Shown: positions 26,771 to 36,320 of the stretch, piece by piece
Layout: the number at the start of each line of letters is the position of its first letter
Numbering within the stretch: position 1 is the stretch's first letter
Assembly (NCBI GenBank): GCA_015296085.1
Contig: DVDT01000082.1
Span: 62,001 to 126,000 of the forward strand
Direction: 5' to 3'
Length of the DNA stretch: 64,000 bases
From: Trichormus sp. M33_DOE_039
Lineage (GTDB): Bacteria > Cyanobacteriota > Cyanobacteriia > Cyanobacteriales > Nostocaceae
Translations under genes and position numbers: made by a program
The notes under the pieces: generated by a model
Seen by the model: only the letters and a program-made list of their open reading frames with translations
Told to the model about the DNA's origin: nothing
Database searches by the model: none

Positions 26771-27970
26771 ATGAGAATTGCAGTCATTGGTGCAAAAGGT
26801 ATACCACCGAAACAGGGTGGTATTGAACATTATTGTGCAGAAATTTATCCTCGGATGGTGTCAGAGGGACACACTGTAGATTTATTTGCTCGCTCATCCT
26901 ACACAGAGAATGCCGGTTGGAAAAGTAATGAGTTTCGCGGAGTGCGAGTCATTTCTGTCCCAGGCTTAGATTATACAGGTGTCGATGCTCTAGTCACTTC
27001 AGCAATGGGAGCGATCGCTGCTACTCGTCAGCAATATGATATTATCCATTTCCACGCCCTTGGCCCTTCTTTGTTTACCTGTATACCTAAGCTGGCGAAT
27101 GCTGCCAAAATTGTAGTTACCTGTCACGGTTTAGACTGGCAAAGAGCTAAGTGGGGTAATTTATCTACGAAGCTCATTCAACTAGGAGAGCAAGCAGCAG
27201 TCCGCTTTGCTCATAGTATGGTTGTGGTATCAAAAGCACTGCAAACATACTTTTTGCAAACATATGCCAAAGAAACAGTTTACATTCCCACAGCTCCCGC
27301 CAATTACGGTCAATCTGACCCAAATTTTCATTATGGTCAGAGTTTAGGCTTGGAAGCTGGTCGTTATATTCTGTTTTTGGGCAGACTCGTTCCCGAAAAA
27401 CGCCCTGATTTGTTAGTTGATGCTTTTTGCGCCCTCAACCCCAAAGGATGGAAACTGGTTCTAGCAGGGGGTATCAGTGATACGAAACTATTTACCTCCC
27501 AACTGCTAGAAAAAATTGCTCATCAAAAAAACATTGTCTTTGCTGGGGAACTGAGAGGGCCTCGTCTTTGGGAGATTGTTAGAGGCGCAGGCTTGTTTGT
27601 TTTACCTTCCGATTTAGAGGGATTACCTTTATCAATGCTAGAGGCGATGCGAGAAGGTATCCCAGTTTTGGGCAGTGATATTCCACCGCATCAACAACTG
27701 CTAGCGGAAGAACGCGGAATGCTATTTGAAGCTGGCAATCTAGAGTCCTGTATTTCCGCCATAGATTGGGCTTTGCATCATCCCGAAAAACTCTCACCCA
27801 TGCTCAAAAAGGCACAAACTCACGTCAATCTCAACTACAGTTGGGATCACATTACATCGGAAACTTTAAGACTATATACAGAGGTTCTACAAACTGCTGA
27901 CATCACCAGCAGATTGCAGTCGAAATCCACAGATAAAGATTTAGCAAAAGTCGGGGCAGAACATCGGTAA
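26771..27970 (+). CDS. Family 4 glycosyltransferase with DUF1972-like N-terminus
   Basis: A 399-residue GT-B enzyme beginning MRIAVIGAKGIPPKQGGIEH, the DUF1972 type of N-terminal domain found in rhamnosyl- and related transferases. The donor domain has RYILFLGRLVPEKRPDLLVD and the E-x7-E motif in SDLEGLPLSMLEAMREGIPV. It follows the previous glycosyltransferase after 113 bases that contain a CCCTATTCCCTGTTCCC-type short repeat. No terminator intervenes. It ends with a polar tail (SRLQSKSTDKDLAKVGAEHR). Acceptor and sugar are not deducible. Confidence 0.9.
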   Translation: MRIAVIGAKGIPPKQGGIEHYCAEIYPRMVSEGHTVDLFARSSYTENAGWKSNEFRGVRVISVPGLDYTGVDALVTSAMGAIAATRQQYDIIHFHALGPSLFTCIPKLANAAKIVVTCHGLDWQRAKWGNLSTKLIQLGEQAAVRFAHSMVVVSKALQTYFLQTYAKETVYIPTAPANYGQSDPNFHYGQSLGLEAGRYILFLGRLVPEKRPDLLVDAFCALNPKGWKLVLAGGISDTKLFTSQLLEKIAHQKNIVFAGELRGPRLWEIVRGAGLFVLPSDLEGLPLSMLEAMREGIPVLGSDIPPHQQLLAEERGMLFEAGNLESCISAIDWALHHPEKLSPMLKKAQTHVNLNYSWDHITSETLRLYTEVLQTADITSRLQSKSTDKDLAKVGAEHR

Positions 27971-28103
27971 TTCTTACATCTTGTAGCAGTAGTTACTTTG
28001 TAGTAAGTACTGTTGGTATCAGATATGATAACGAGTAGTTAATATTCTTTAATACTTCGTCCCAGTCGGACAGTCCGCTCTGAAAGAAATTAAGGTATAC
28101 GTA

Positions 28104-30275
28104 ATGGGAAAAGGGATTTCAACCTTATTATCAATATTGCGCCGCCGAGGTTTGCCAGCTGTGTCTACCTTAGCGGCTGTGATTGGCGCATCCATAGCTT
28201 ACTTGGCTATAACACCGCGTTTTTACGCCACATCAGCGAAATTGATGGTTGATGCTAAAGGTGTGAGCGTTTCGGAATTGGGGCGCGATTTAACACAGCC
28301 TTCAGTAGTAGGACGTAGTAGTAACCCTCTAGCTGACCAAGCAGAACTAGTAAAATCACAGGCTGTCTTGGATAAAGCCATAGAGAATTTAGCATCCCAA
28401 AATCAACACAGTTCCCATCCTATTCAGATAACACCTGCGAATATTAGTAGCTCCTTGAAAGTCAGCATTTTACCTGCTACGAACATTCTGCAACTGAGCT
28501 ATTTTCATCAAAATCCCCAGTTTGCAGCTGACGTGTTAAATGCTGTTTCCCAAGCAATGGTGGAGGAGAATATTCAAGCTATTAGTTCAGAAGCCACTAA
28601 AGTCCGGCAATTTTTAGAGAAAGAAGTACCAGTTGCACGGAATCGCCTCCTACAAGCAGAAGTAGCTGAATCTAGATATAGGCAAAAAAGTGGTGTAATT
28701 GCTGATACAGACCAAACTCGCAGCTTAGTAGAAAGTTTAGCGAATTTGGAAGATCAAGAACGGACGCTGTTAGCACAAGTACAAGAAGCGCGATCGCGTG
28801 ATGCTTCCTTAAGAAAATTAACTGCTACAAAAAATATCAATAATGCTTATACATCAGTACGTAGCGGTCAAGATGAACAACTCAGGGCTTTAAGAGCTAA
28901 ATTAACGGAAATCGAAACTCAACTGATTGAGGCACGGTTACAGTTTACAGATAATCACCCCAAAGTTGTCTCCCTGCTGGGGCAGCGAGATCAGATCCGC
29001 TCTTTATATAACGAGCAAGTAGCTCGCGTATCACCAACGAATCAAACCTCATCTTCTCCTGATGTTGCATCCGATCAAATCAGTCAAAATCTTACTACCC
29101 AGCTAATTAATAATGAAGTGGAGCGTGTAGCAGTAGAGAACAAACTGCGAGCCGTCCAATCTCTGCGAAACAACCTCCAAGCACGGTTAGCAGTTCTACC
29201 GCTTAGACAGCAACCACTCACCATGCTCACCCGCCAACGGGAAGAAGCCGCCGAATCCTTGAAATTGCTGCAAAGCAAACTAGAAGAAGCCCGAATTGCG
29301 GAAGCGCAAAAAGTGAGCAACCTCAGAATTATTGAAGTCGCAGAAGTCCCGGATGCCTACGCCTACCCGAAACGCTCAGTTGTGTTAGTCATTGCTATCT
29401 TCTTTGGTAGCATTCTCGCTACAGGGGTAGTCTTACTCCTAGAGTTAATGGATAACAGACTCTACGAGGTTGCAGAAGCAGAGGAATTACTGAAGTTACC
29501 ATTACTAGGAGTATTACCTCGTCTCCCTGCTACCAAACTCACCCTAGAACCGGCCGAAAAATTCTTAGACGATGTCAGTTTGGTTGAGCCTTACCGGATG
29601 CTCCTCAAAAACCTAGAGTTTCGCAATGCTGAAAAATTGCAGGTTGTAGTGGTGAGTAGTACCCTGTCTGGAGAAGGGAAATCAGTCGTTGTCTCCCACC
29701 TAGCAGCTGTAGCAGCCATGCTATTTCGGCGCACACTCATCATTGATGCAGATTTGCGTAGACCTGTGCAGCATACACTGTTTAACCTTCCTCCCAAACC
29801 AGGTATTACCGATGTGATTGATGGTCATAGAACCCTACTCAATGCTGCACAGCCTACAGATATTGAGAATCTCTTTGTATTGACCTGCGGCGAACTACAT
29901 GGCAGACCCTCACAATTACTAGAATCAGAAGCCATGAAATCTCTCATTGCCGAAGCTGCACTCCACTATGATTTAGTCATCATAGATACACCACCAATCG
30001 GGGTTTGTGCTGATGCCGCTACCCTCAGTCAATACAGCGATGGAGTCATCATGACGACACGCCCTAGCGTCACACTCAAAGAATCATTACAAAGAGCCGT
30101 ATCGGAACTCAATCAAAATCGCATACCCGTACTAGGAGTAGTCGTTAATGGCATGACCAGTGATGCCGAAAAATATTATCGCCATCCCATTAATGAAAAG
30201 CAATCTTTTCTATCCAGACCGTTACAAAGGCTGAACTTGCTAGGTGGTAATAGTAGAAATTCTGATCACAGTTAA
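28104..30275 (+). CDS. Wzc-like polysaccharide co-polymerase with tyrosine-kinase domain
   Basis: A 723-residue inner-membrane protein of the PCP-2a/BY-kinase type that sets chain length and drives export. A first membrane helix lies at about residues 18-36 and a Wzz-type domain follows (FYATSAKLMVDAKGVSVSEL). A long periplasmic coiled-coil covers about 165-410, and the second helix is VVLVIAIFFGSILATGVVLL. The cytoplasmic kinase has Walker A TLSGEGKS at 520-527, Walker A' IIDADLRRP and Walker B LVIIDTPPIG. The C-terminal tail has only one tyrosine pair (EKYYRH) instead of the usual cluster, so autophosphorylation may be limited. Full length. Confidence 0.92.
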   Translation: MGKGISTLLSILRRRGLPAVSTLAAVIGASIAYLAITPRFYATSAKLMVDAKGVSVSELGRDLTQPSVVGRSSNPLADQAELVKSQAVLDKAIENLASQNQHSSHPIQITPANISSSLKVSILPATNILQLSYFHQNPQFAADVLNAVSQAMVEENIQAISSEATKVRQFLEKEVPVARNRLLQAEVAESRYRQKSGVIADTDQTRSLVESLANLEDQERTLLAQVQEARSRDASLRKLTATKNINNAYTSVRSGQDEQLRALRAKLTEIETQLIEARLQFTDNHPKVVSLLGQRDQIRSLYNEQVARVSPTNQTSSSPDVASDQISQNLTTQLINNEVERVAVENKLRAVQSLRNNLQARLAVLPLRQQPLTMLTRQREEAAESLKLLQSKLEEARIAEAQKVSNLRIIEVAEVPDAYAYPKRSVVLVIAIFFGSILATGVVLLLELMDNRLYEVAEAEELLKLPLLGVLPRLPATKLTLEPAEKFLDDVSLVEPYRMLLKNLEFRNAEKLQVVVVSSTLSGEGKSVVVSHLAAVAAMLFRRTLIIDADLRRPVQHTLFNLPPKPGITDVIDGHRTLLNAAQPTDIENLFVLTCGELHGRPSQLLESEAMKSLIAEAALHYDLVIIDTPPIGVCADAATLSQYSDGVIMTTRPSVTLKESLQRAVSELNQNRIPVLGVVVNGMTSDAEKYYRHPINEKQSFLSRPLQRLNLLGGNSRNSDHS

Positions 30276-30349
30276 GGTCAAACCTCTTTTGAGGCATTCA
30301 AAATAAGTTTTGTGGCTTGTATCTTTATTTACTTTTGGTCAAGATAGTA

Positions 30350-31822
30350 ATGTTGACGAATAAACGCTCAAGTCGTTATTCCTCATTAGGACTTATAGTT
30401 GGGATAGTCGGCGTTGGTATCGGCTTATTAACAGGGTTTCTAGTCGGTGCTAGTCCCTTGTTAATTGGCCTACCTATATTTTCTGTAGCTGTTCTGGTCT
30501 GGTTTTTTGCTAAGTTTGAGCAAGCGGTTATTGGCTTATTAGTGCTGCGTAGTGCTTTAGATACCTTCTCTGCCCAGCAACTACCCGCTGCTTTCGCCGT
30601 CGGTTTAGATGGCTTGGCTCTGCTTTATGTCATTCTATCTTTATTGACAGGTCAATCCGTAAAAGTAGATAAATTTTGGTGGTTCTTTGCAGGATGGGTA
30701 GCCCTCCAAGGAATGTGGGTAATTTTATTACCCTTGGGCGGTTTAGGTTTAGATAGTACGTATCTCCTCGAAGGTGTACGTGAATGGACACGTTTATTTT
30801 CGTGGTTAATGGTCTATCTTCTGGTTATGCAACTTCAGGGCAAGATCAAACCGCAAACATTAATTACTACCTTGTTTTTAAGTCTGATCATTCCCCTGAC
30901 AGTAGCATCAATGCAGATGTTTGTACCTTCGCTGTTACCTTCCTTTCTGTCTCAAGGTAGCCTAGGCACTGGTAATTTAGAAGCCGCCTCCCGCATCAGG
31001 GGAACATTAGGTCATCCATCCACATTTGCCACATTCTTACTTTTATTTATTGGGTTAACCTGTTGGAAAATCAGCAACACCCGCAACCGTTTGCCGTGGT
31101 TGTGCTTACTAGCTATATTGGCTTTCTTTTTTGTTAGTACTAAAGCTTTGACGATGACAGCCATGTTGTTTATGTTTGTCTTTGTCATGATTGCCCCGAA
31201 ATTAAATTTAGTCAATTTAATTGGTGGGATTTTGCTTTTAGGATTAGTAATTACGCTATTTACCAGTACAGATTTTGGCCGAGAACGTCTTGGTTCGCTA
31301 GCAGAAACACCACTTTTAAATCCTGATATGGATGTATGGCGAGCAATTTTATTATCTTGGACAGACGGAAATAGTTTTAACTGGAGAATTGCCCAGTGGC
31401 ATTTCATGTGGGAAGCTTGGAAAAATGCCCCGTTACTAGGTTATGGTCTCAACACAGCTTCCTATGTCACAGTTTTGCAAAATGAAGCGCACAATGATTA
31501 TCTCCGTGCTTTAGTTGAAGGGGGAATAGTTGGCTTCACAACATTTTTGGCATTGATTGCGGCTCAAGTTTATCGCCTTGTCCACTTCATGTCTAAGTCC
31601 GAAAAGAATAGTTCCCAACAAAACTTCTGTTTTGTTCTCATAGCTCTATTTAGTGCCATACTTCTAGGAATGTTTACGGATAATATCTGGAAACATACCA
31701 CTCTTTTGTTTTATTGGTGGCTTTCTTTATCAGTAGTTGGTTGGGATTGGAATGAGATTCCATCATCAGAAAATAATATTAATCAATTTCAAGTCTCTTA
31801 CCTAAACAACGAAAGGTCATGA
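30350..31822 (+). CDS. O-antigen ligase / Wzy-type polymerase family membrane protein
   Basis: A 490-residue protein with about 11-12 hydrophobic segments. The ATG at 30350 is preferred to a TTG eleven codons upstream. The Wzy_C/WaaL family motif lies in the large periplasmic loop: ASRIRGTLGHPSTFATFLLL and, further on, APLLGYGLNTASYVTVLQNE followed by AHNDYLRALVEGGIVGF, where the H-N-x-Y/F motif is conserved. The family either polymerises repeat units or ligates polymer to an acceptor; next to a Wzc-like gene, polymerisation is more likely. It overlaps the next gene by four bases (ATGA), indicating translational coupling. Confidence 0.88.
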   Translation: MLTNKRSSRYSSLGLIVGIVGVGIGLLTGFLVGASPLLIGLPIFSVAVLVWFFAKFEQAVIGLLVLRSALDTFSAQQLPAAFAVGLDGLALLYVILSLLTGQSVKVDKFWWFFAGWVALQGMWVILLPLGGLGLDSTYLLEGVREWTRLFSWLMVYLLVMQLQGKIKPQTLITTLFLSLIIPLTVASMQMFVPSLLPSFLSQGSLGTGNLEAASRIRGTLGHPSTFATFLLLFIGLTCWKISNTRNRLPWLCLLAILAFFFVSTKALTMTAMLFMFVFVMIAPKLNLVNLIGGILLLGLVITLFTSTDFGRERLGSLAETPLLNPDMDVWRAILLSWTDGNSFNWRIAQWHFMWEAWKNAPLLGYGLNTASYVTVLQNEAHNDYLRALVEGGIVGFTTFLALIAAQVYRLVHFMSKSEKNSSQQNFCFVLIALFSAILLGMFTDNIWKHTTLLFYWWLSLSVVGWDWNEIPSSENNINQFQVSYLNNERS

Positions 31823-32925
31823 ATATTAAAACGGTTTTAGTTACAGGCGATCAATTTATGATTAATCGTCTTAAATTCTTATTCCAAGCTATGTCTAATG
31901 ATTTTAATAGTATAGAATATCTAGCATTGAATAATTTATATAATTTAAGATTTATTAAAGATATCGCTAATTTTATAAAAATAAAATTCCCATTTTTACC
32001 TATAAGAAAAGCAGGTTATTTCCGCAAAAATGCCAAAAGTTTTATCAATAGCTCACGTCAACTAGAACAAAAAATTCACAAAGGCGGGTGTCGTCCCGAT
32101 TTAATCTTCCATCTCTACGGTATGTATAGTCCCTGTTGGGATAAATGTGATATTCCTTATGTCACATATTTAGACTATACAATGGCTCTAGCCAGAAGAA
32201 ATTGGATTACATGGGCCCCTTTTGCGACAGAAAAAGAATTTCAAGATTGGATAGATTGTGAGCATCAAACTTATACAAAAGCTCTGCATATTTTCACTAA
32301 AAGTCATAAAGTCAAGTATTCTTTGGAGCAAGACTACGGTATTCATTCCAATAAGATTACAGTTTTACACGCTTCAGGCCATTTCTTAGAACCATATCAA
32401 GGTAATAAAAAATTTGGCAGCAAACAAATTCTTTTCAATGGCTATGATTTTTTTAGAAAAGGAGGAGATTTACTGTTAGCAGCATTTAAGCAGGTTAAAC
32501 AAATCATTCCTGAAGCAAAGTTAGTTATTGTAGGGGAAATTTTATCTATAAATGAGGATGGTGTTGAGAATCCTGGATATATTTCATCTCCTACAGAAAT
32601 GAAAAAAATTTTCCTGGAAACAGATATAGTAGTCTCACCTGCACGTTGCGAACCTCTAGGTCTATTTTTAATAGAAGCTATGAACTATGGAATTCCTTGT
32701 ATTGTATCTGATCAGGATGGGATGCCTGAAATTATTGAGCATGAGATAAATGGACTGGTAATTTCTCAACCTACCCCTGATATTTTAGCCACTCATATGA
32801 TTAATTTATTATCTGAAAATAGCACTTTAGAATCCATGTCAAAAAATGCTAGAAAAAAAGTTTTCGAGCAGTTAAATTGGCACACAATTGCTCAAAGAAT
32901 AAAACAAACACTAACTGATATTTAA
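31819..32925 (+). CDS. Family 4 glycosyltransferase (AT-rich gene)
   Basis: A 368-residue glycosyltransferase. The donor-binding half has KQILFNGYDFFRKGGDLLLA and the E-x7-E motif in ARCEPLGLFLIEAMNYGIPC. The N-terminal half is unlike the neighbours, rich in I, N and K. The start ATG overlaps the stop of the polymerase gene. Codon use is clearly AT-richer than in genes upstream, which suggests an exchanged module of the cluster. Substrate unknown. Confidence 0.85.
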   Translation: MNIKTVLVTGDQFMINRLKFLFQAMSNDFNSIEYLALNNLYNLRFIKDIANFIKIKFPFLPIRKAGYFRKNAKSFINSSRQLEQKIHKGGCRPDLIFHLYGMYSPCWDKCDIPYVTYLDYTMALARRNWITWAPFATEKEFQDWIDCEHQTYTKALHIFTKSHKVKYSLEQDYGIHSNKITVLHASGHFLEPYQGNKKFGSKQILFNGYDFFRKGGDLLLAAFKQVKQIIPEAKLVIVGEILSINEDGVENPGYISSPTEMKKIFLETDIVVSPARCEPLGLFLIEAMNYGIPCIVSDQDGMPEIIEHEINGLVISQPTPDILATHMINLLSENSTLESMSKNARKKVFEQLNWHTIAQRIKQTLTDI

Positions 32926-32961
32926 TTTATTTACAAACCATGAATACGGAGAATAAAATTT

Positions 32962-33936
32962 ATGCCAAAAGTTTCGGTGATTATTCCTGCTTACAATGCA
33001 ATGGCATTCCTGCCAACTACTTTAGATAGTGTTTTACAACAAACTTTTAGTGATTATGAAGTAATTATTGTGAATGACGGTAGTTCTGATGGGATTGTAC
33101 ATTGGTTTACACAAATCATAGATGTCAGAGTGAAATTAATAACACAAGAGAATCAAGGCCCGGCGGCTGCGCGCAATAATGGCATTACTAATTCCCAAGG
33201 AGATTACATAGCGTTTCTAGATGCTGATGATATTTGGGAAGCCACAAAACTAGAAAAACAAGTTGCTATTTTAGAAGCAAACCCAACTATCGGTTTAGTA
33301 TATAGTTGGGTGGGTTCAATTGATGCTCAAGGCAATATTGACAATAAAATTCGCAAGAATATTTTTGAAGGTAATGTTTGGGAAAAAATCCTAGAACATA
33401 ATATTATTGAGTGCGGTAGTAACCCGATGGTTCGCCGTAAATGTTTTGACAATGTTGGTGTTTTTGATCCTTGCTTGGCTTATGCCCAAGATTGGGAAAT
33501 GTGGGTCAGAATCGCTTCTCGTTATGCTTTTAAAGTTGTTGATGAGACATTAGTATATTATCGTTCACATCCTAGTAACCGCTCTAAAAATTGGCAAATT
33601 ATGGAGCAAAACTATAATTTGATTTTTGAAAAAAGCTTTGCTTTTGCTCCTGAATATTTATCTCCTGAAGATTTAGAAAATTTAGAAAACCGTATTTATG
33701 GTTTTGCTAATTTGCGGATTGCATGGAAAGCCTTACAAAGTGGAGATTATCAAAAAGCTGTATATTTTCGGAAACTAGCCGTTGCTAGACACCCAGAATT
33801 ACGTCATTTGCGTAATTACATAATTTTAGGTATTGCCATCATCCTAGTGCAAATTTTTGGCATTCATGGCTACAACCAAATCAGAAATACAGCATACAAC
33901 ATAATAGGAAGAAAGGTATCAAGCATTGCTGGCTAG
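32962..33936 (+). CDS. Family 2 glycosyltransferase
   Basis: A 324-residue GT-A transferase. The N-terminus MPKVSVIIPAYNAMAFLPTT is followed by VIIVNDGSSDG and the metal-binding YIAFLDADDIWEATKLEKQV. The acceptor-side motif includes AQDWEMWVRIASRY (the catalytic ED/DW region of GT2). A C-terminal hydrophobic segment (LRNYIILGIAIILVQIFGIH) may attach it to the membrane. It lies 36 bases after the previous gene, within the same likely transcript. The gene is AT-rich like its neighbour. Confidence 0.9.
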   Translation: MPKVSVIIPAYNAMAFLPTTLDSVLQQTFSDYEVIIVNDGSSDGIVHWFTQIIDVRVKLITQENQGPAAARNNGITNSQGDYIAFLDADDIWEATKLEKQVAILEANPTIGLVYSWVGSIDAQGNIDNKIRKNIFEGNVWEKILEHNIIECGSNPMVRRKCFDNVGVFDPCLAYAQDWEMWVRIASRYAFKVVDETLVYYRSHPSNRSKNWQIMEQNYNLIFEKSFAFAPEYLSPEDLENLENRIYGFANLRIAWKALQSGDYQKAVYFRKLAVARHPELRHLRNYIILGIAIILVQIFGIHGYNQIRNTAYNIIGRKVSSIAG

Positions 33937-34153
33937 TTAAATAGGTTACTACTCTTATTCATAAACCTGGTGTTGAGAAGAATTAACATTAATAATTTGC
34001 TCTGGGTTGATATATCACGCTGTTCAATCTTAAATTTCCTACTATATACCTTTATTGAGGATAGGTTGAGCTAAAGAGTAAACGATATCAATTGCATATC
34101 TATCCGGCATAAAAATTCAAGGCTTCTAATAGTATTTTCTACAAGGTGAGTTC

Positions 34154-35068
34154 ATGAAAATTCATAGTATTTGTGTCATTAAAGATGAATCTGACATTAT
34201 CGAGCAAACACTGATATCAGCAGTAAAGTGGTCTGATTTTATATATGTTTTAGATAATGGTAGTACAGATGGTACATGGGAAAAAGTTTTAACACTGTCT
34301 CAAGAATATCAACAAATTATTCCTTACAAGCAGGATAATTGCGCCCATCATCAAGCTTTGGGGGCTGATGTCTTCCATCATTATCTAGCTAATAGTTTAC
34401 CTGGTGATTGGTGGTGTCGGTTAGATGCTGACGAAATTTATATTGATGATCCGCGTCATTTTTTGGCGGAAATACCGCAGCAATATCAAGCTGTTTGGGC
34501 TGCAAGTTTTCAGTATTTTTTTACTGATAAAGATTTGGAAATTTATAACCAGCAACCATCAATTTATGATGATGCAGTACCTGTTGAAAAGAAGTGTCAT
34601 TACTATCTAAATAATTGGTCAGAAGCGCGTTTCTTTAGATACGATCATAATTTAGTATGGGATAAGGATCAGGGATGGCCTTATTTTGGTGCAATCTATC
34701 CATTCAGAATCAGATTAAAGCACTATCAATATCGTTCACCTCAACAGATACAAAAACGGATCAGTGTGCGGCTGTTAGCTAGGGCTAGAGGTAGTCAGAA
34801 TTTTATACATGAATCTCAGGTAGAGGTAGTCAATAAAATCCATAAGCAAGATGCAAGTGTGACTAATCTGCAACTATCTGGTGATGAATGGAAAGCGAAG
34901 ATTAAACCCGCCGCTCAATTGGACTATGACAATAACGATGGTGTCTATGTATTGCGAGAAGATTTAATGCCAAACGTGCCAGTCGGAAATCCTTTGTTAA
35001 TTAATAAAATGAGAATTATGAAAAGATATTTTAGGAGATTGAAAGAATTAGTTACTGTGTCCAAATAA
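34154..35068 (+). CDS. Family 2-like glycosyltransferase
   Basis: A 304-residue enzyme beginning MKIHSICVIKDESDIIEQTL, with YVLDNGSTDGTWEKVL and the donor/metal motif WWCRLDADEIYIDDPRHFL. This matches the Glyco_tranf_2_4-type GT-A transferases that start with I-C-V-x-K-D/N-E. A ribosome site AAGGTGAG lies eight bases before the ATG. It comes 217 bases after the previous gene and is the last of the polysaccharide run before lpxD. The later half has Y-R-x-P-x-Q-I-Q-x-R typical of the family. Substrate unknown. Confidence 0.85.
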   Translation: MKIHSICVIKDESDIIEQTLISAVKWSDFIYVLDNGSTDGTWEKVLTLSQEYQQIIPYKQDNCAHHQALGADVFHHYLANSLPGDWWCRLDADEIYIDDPRHFLAEIPQQYQAVWAASFQYFFTDKDLEIYNQQPSIYDDAVPVEKKCHYYLNNWSEARFFRYDHNLVWDKDQGWPYFGAIYPFRIRLKHYQYRSPQQIQKRISVRLLARARGSQNFIHESQVEVVNKIHKQDASVTNLQLSGDEWKAKIKPAAQLDYDNNDGVYVLREDLMPNVPVGNPLLINKMRIMKRYFRRLKELVTVSK

Positions 35069-35136
35069 AATTTGTAGCAAGACACTTCAGGAAATTGAGA
35101 ATTTTCACTTACCGTAAAAGGGGTTGACATAGTAGG

Positions 35137-35142
35137 TATAAT
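35137..35142 (+). promoter_or_regulatory. Candidate -10 element of lpxD
   Basis: TATAAT lies 37 bases before the lpxD ATG. A TTGACA is only seven bases upstream of it, too close to be its -35 element, so any promoter would rely on a different or absent -35. Confidence 0.35.
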
Positions 35143-35178
35143 CTGACTTTTGTAGAGAATACTACTAAATCCGCAAAA

Positions 35179-36237
35179 ATGAAGTTTAGTCAAATCGTAA
35201 CCCAACTCGGTGACATTGCCACATCGCATAGCTTGATAGCCAATCCTGAGCATGACCCAGAAATTACGGGTGCAGCAGCAATTGATGAGGCTACAAGCGG
35301 TACTATCAGCTACGTGGAAGGAGCAAAGTTTGTATCGTTAATTAGTAAAACTAATGCTAGTGCTTTAATTGTGCCAGATGATCCAAACATACAAGCACAA
35401 GCGCAAGCGCAAGGCATAGTTTGGGTAGCGACAAAACAACCACGATTATCGTTTGCGAAAGCGATCGCTATCTTCTATAAACCATACACCCCCAAACCAG
35501 CCATCCATCCCACGGCAGTCATTCATCCCACAGCCAAAATCGGTCAGGATGTCTACATCGGCCCCCATGCGGTAATTCAGGAAGGAGTAGAAATCGGCAA
35601 TGGTGTGATTATTCATCCCAATGTCGTGATTTACCCCGATGTCAAAATAGGCGATCGCACCATCTTACACGCTAACTGCACCATTGAAGAACGCAGCCAA
35701 ATCGGCGCAGATTGCATCATTCATAGCGGTGCTGTCATTGGTGGCGAAGGTTTTGGATTTGTCCCCACCCGCACTGGTTGGTTCAAAATGGAACAATCCG
35801 GCTATGTAGTTTTAGAAGACCGTGTGGATATCGGCTGCAACAGTACAATTGACCGTCCATCCGTGGGAGAAACCAGAATTGGCAGCGATACCAAAATTGA
35901 TAACTTAGTGCAGATTGGTCATGGTTGCCAAGTTGGTAAAGGTTGTGCGATTGCTGCCCAAACAGGCTTGGCTGGAGGCGTAACATTAGGCAACCGCGTG
36001 ATTCTAGCAGGACAAGTCGGAATTGCTAATCAAGCCAAACTGGGAGACGGTGCAACCGTCTCTGCTCAAAGTGGCATTTTGCATGATGTTCAGCCAGGAG
36101 ATATTGTTTCCGGTACTCCTGCTGTACCCCATAAGATATATCTGAAAGTCGCTGGTATATACAAGCACTTTCCAGAAATGTACCAATTTTTTAGACAACT
36201 GCAACGTCAGTTTAAGGAAGTAGGGAATGGGGAATAG
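35179..36237 (+). CDS. lpxD: UDP-3-O-acylglucosamine N-acyltransferase
   Basis: A 352-residue acyltransferase of lipid A synthesis, which adds the N-linked hydroxyacyl chain to UDP-3-O-acylglucosamine. An N-terminal uridine-binding domain (residues about 1-100) is followed by a left-handed parallel beta-helix of hexapeptide repeats (AVIHPTAKIGQDVYIGPHAV and onward to about residue 320). The catalytic histidine region is DNLVQIGHGCQVGKGCAIAA, and GGEGFGFVPTRTGW is conserved in LpxD. Transcribed in the same direction as the polysaccharide run, with its own candidate promoter. Acyl donor would be an AcpP-bound chain; acpP lies 1.3 kb downstream. Confidence 0.95.
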   Translation: MKFSQIVTQLGDIATSHSLIANPEHDPEITGAAAIDEATSGTISYVEGAKFVSLISKTNASALIVPDDPNIQAQAQAQGIVWVATKQPRLSFAKAIAIFYKPYTPKPAIHPTAVIHPTAKIGQDVYIGPHAVIQEGVEIGNGVIIHPNVVIYPDVKIGDRTILHANCTIEERSQIGADCIIHSGAVIGGEGFGFVPTRTGWFKMEQSGYVVLEDRVDIGCNSTIDRPSVGETRIGSDTKIDNLVQIGHGCQVGKGCAIAAQTGLAGGVTLGNRVILAGQVGIANQAKLGDGATVSAQSGILHDVQPGDIVSGTPAVPHKIYLKVAGIYKHFPEMYQFFRQLQRQFKEVGNGE

Positions 36238-36320
36238 GTCAGCAAAGAAGTAAAAAGTAAAGAGTAAAGAGTTTTTTACCTTTTGCCTTTTTAATGACTC
36301 ATGCCCCATGCTCAATTTAT

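Noticed and set aside
35125-35142. TTGACA and TATAAT as a sigma-70 promoter of lpxD
   Set aside because: Spacing between them is only 7 bases, far from the usual 17; only the -10 is kept, with low confidence.
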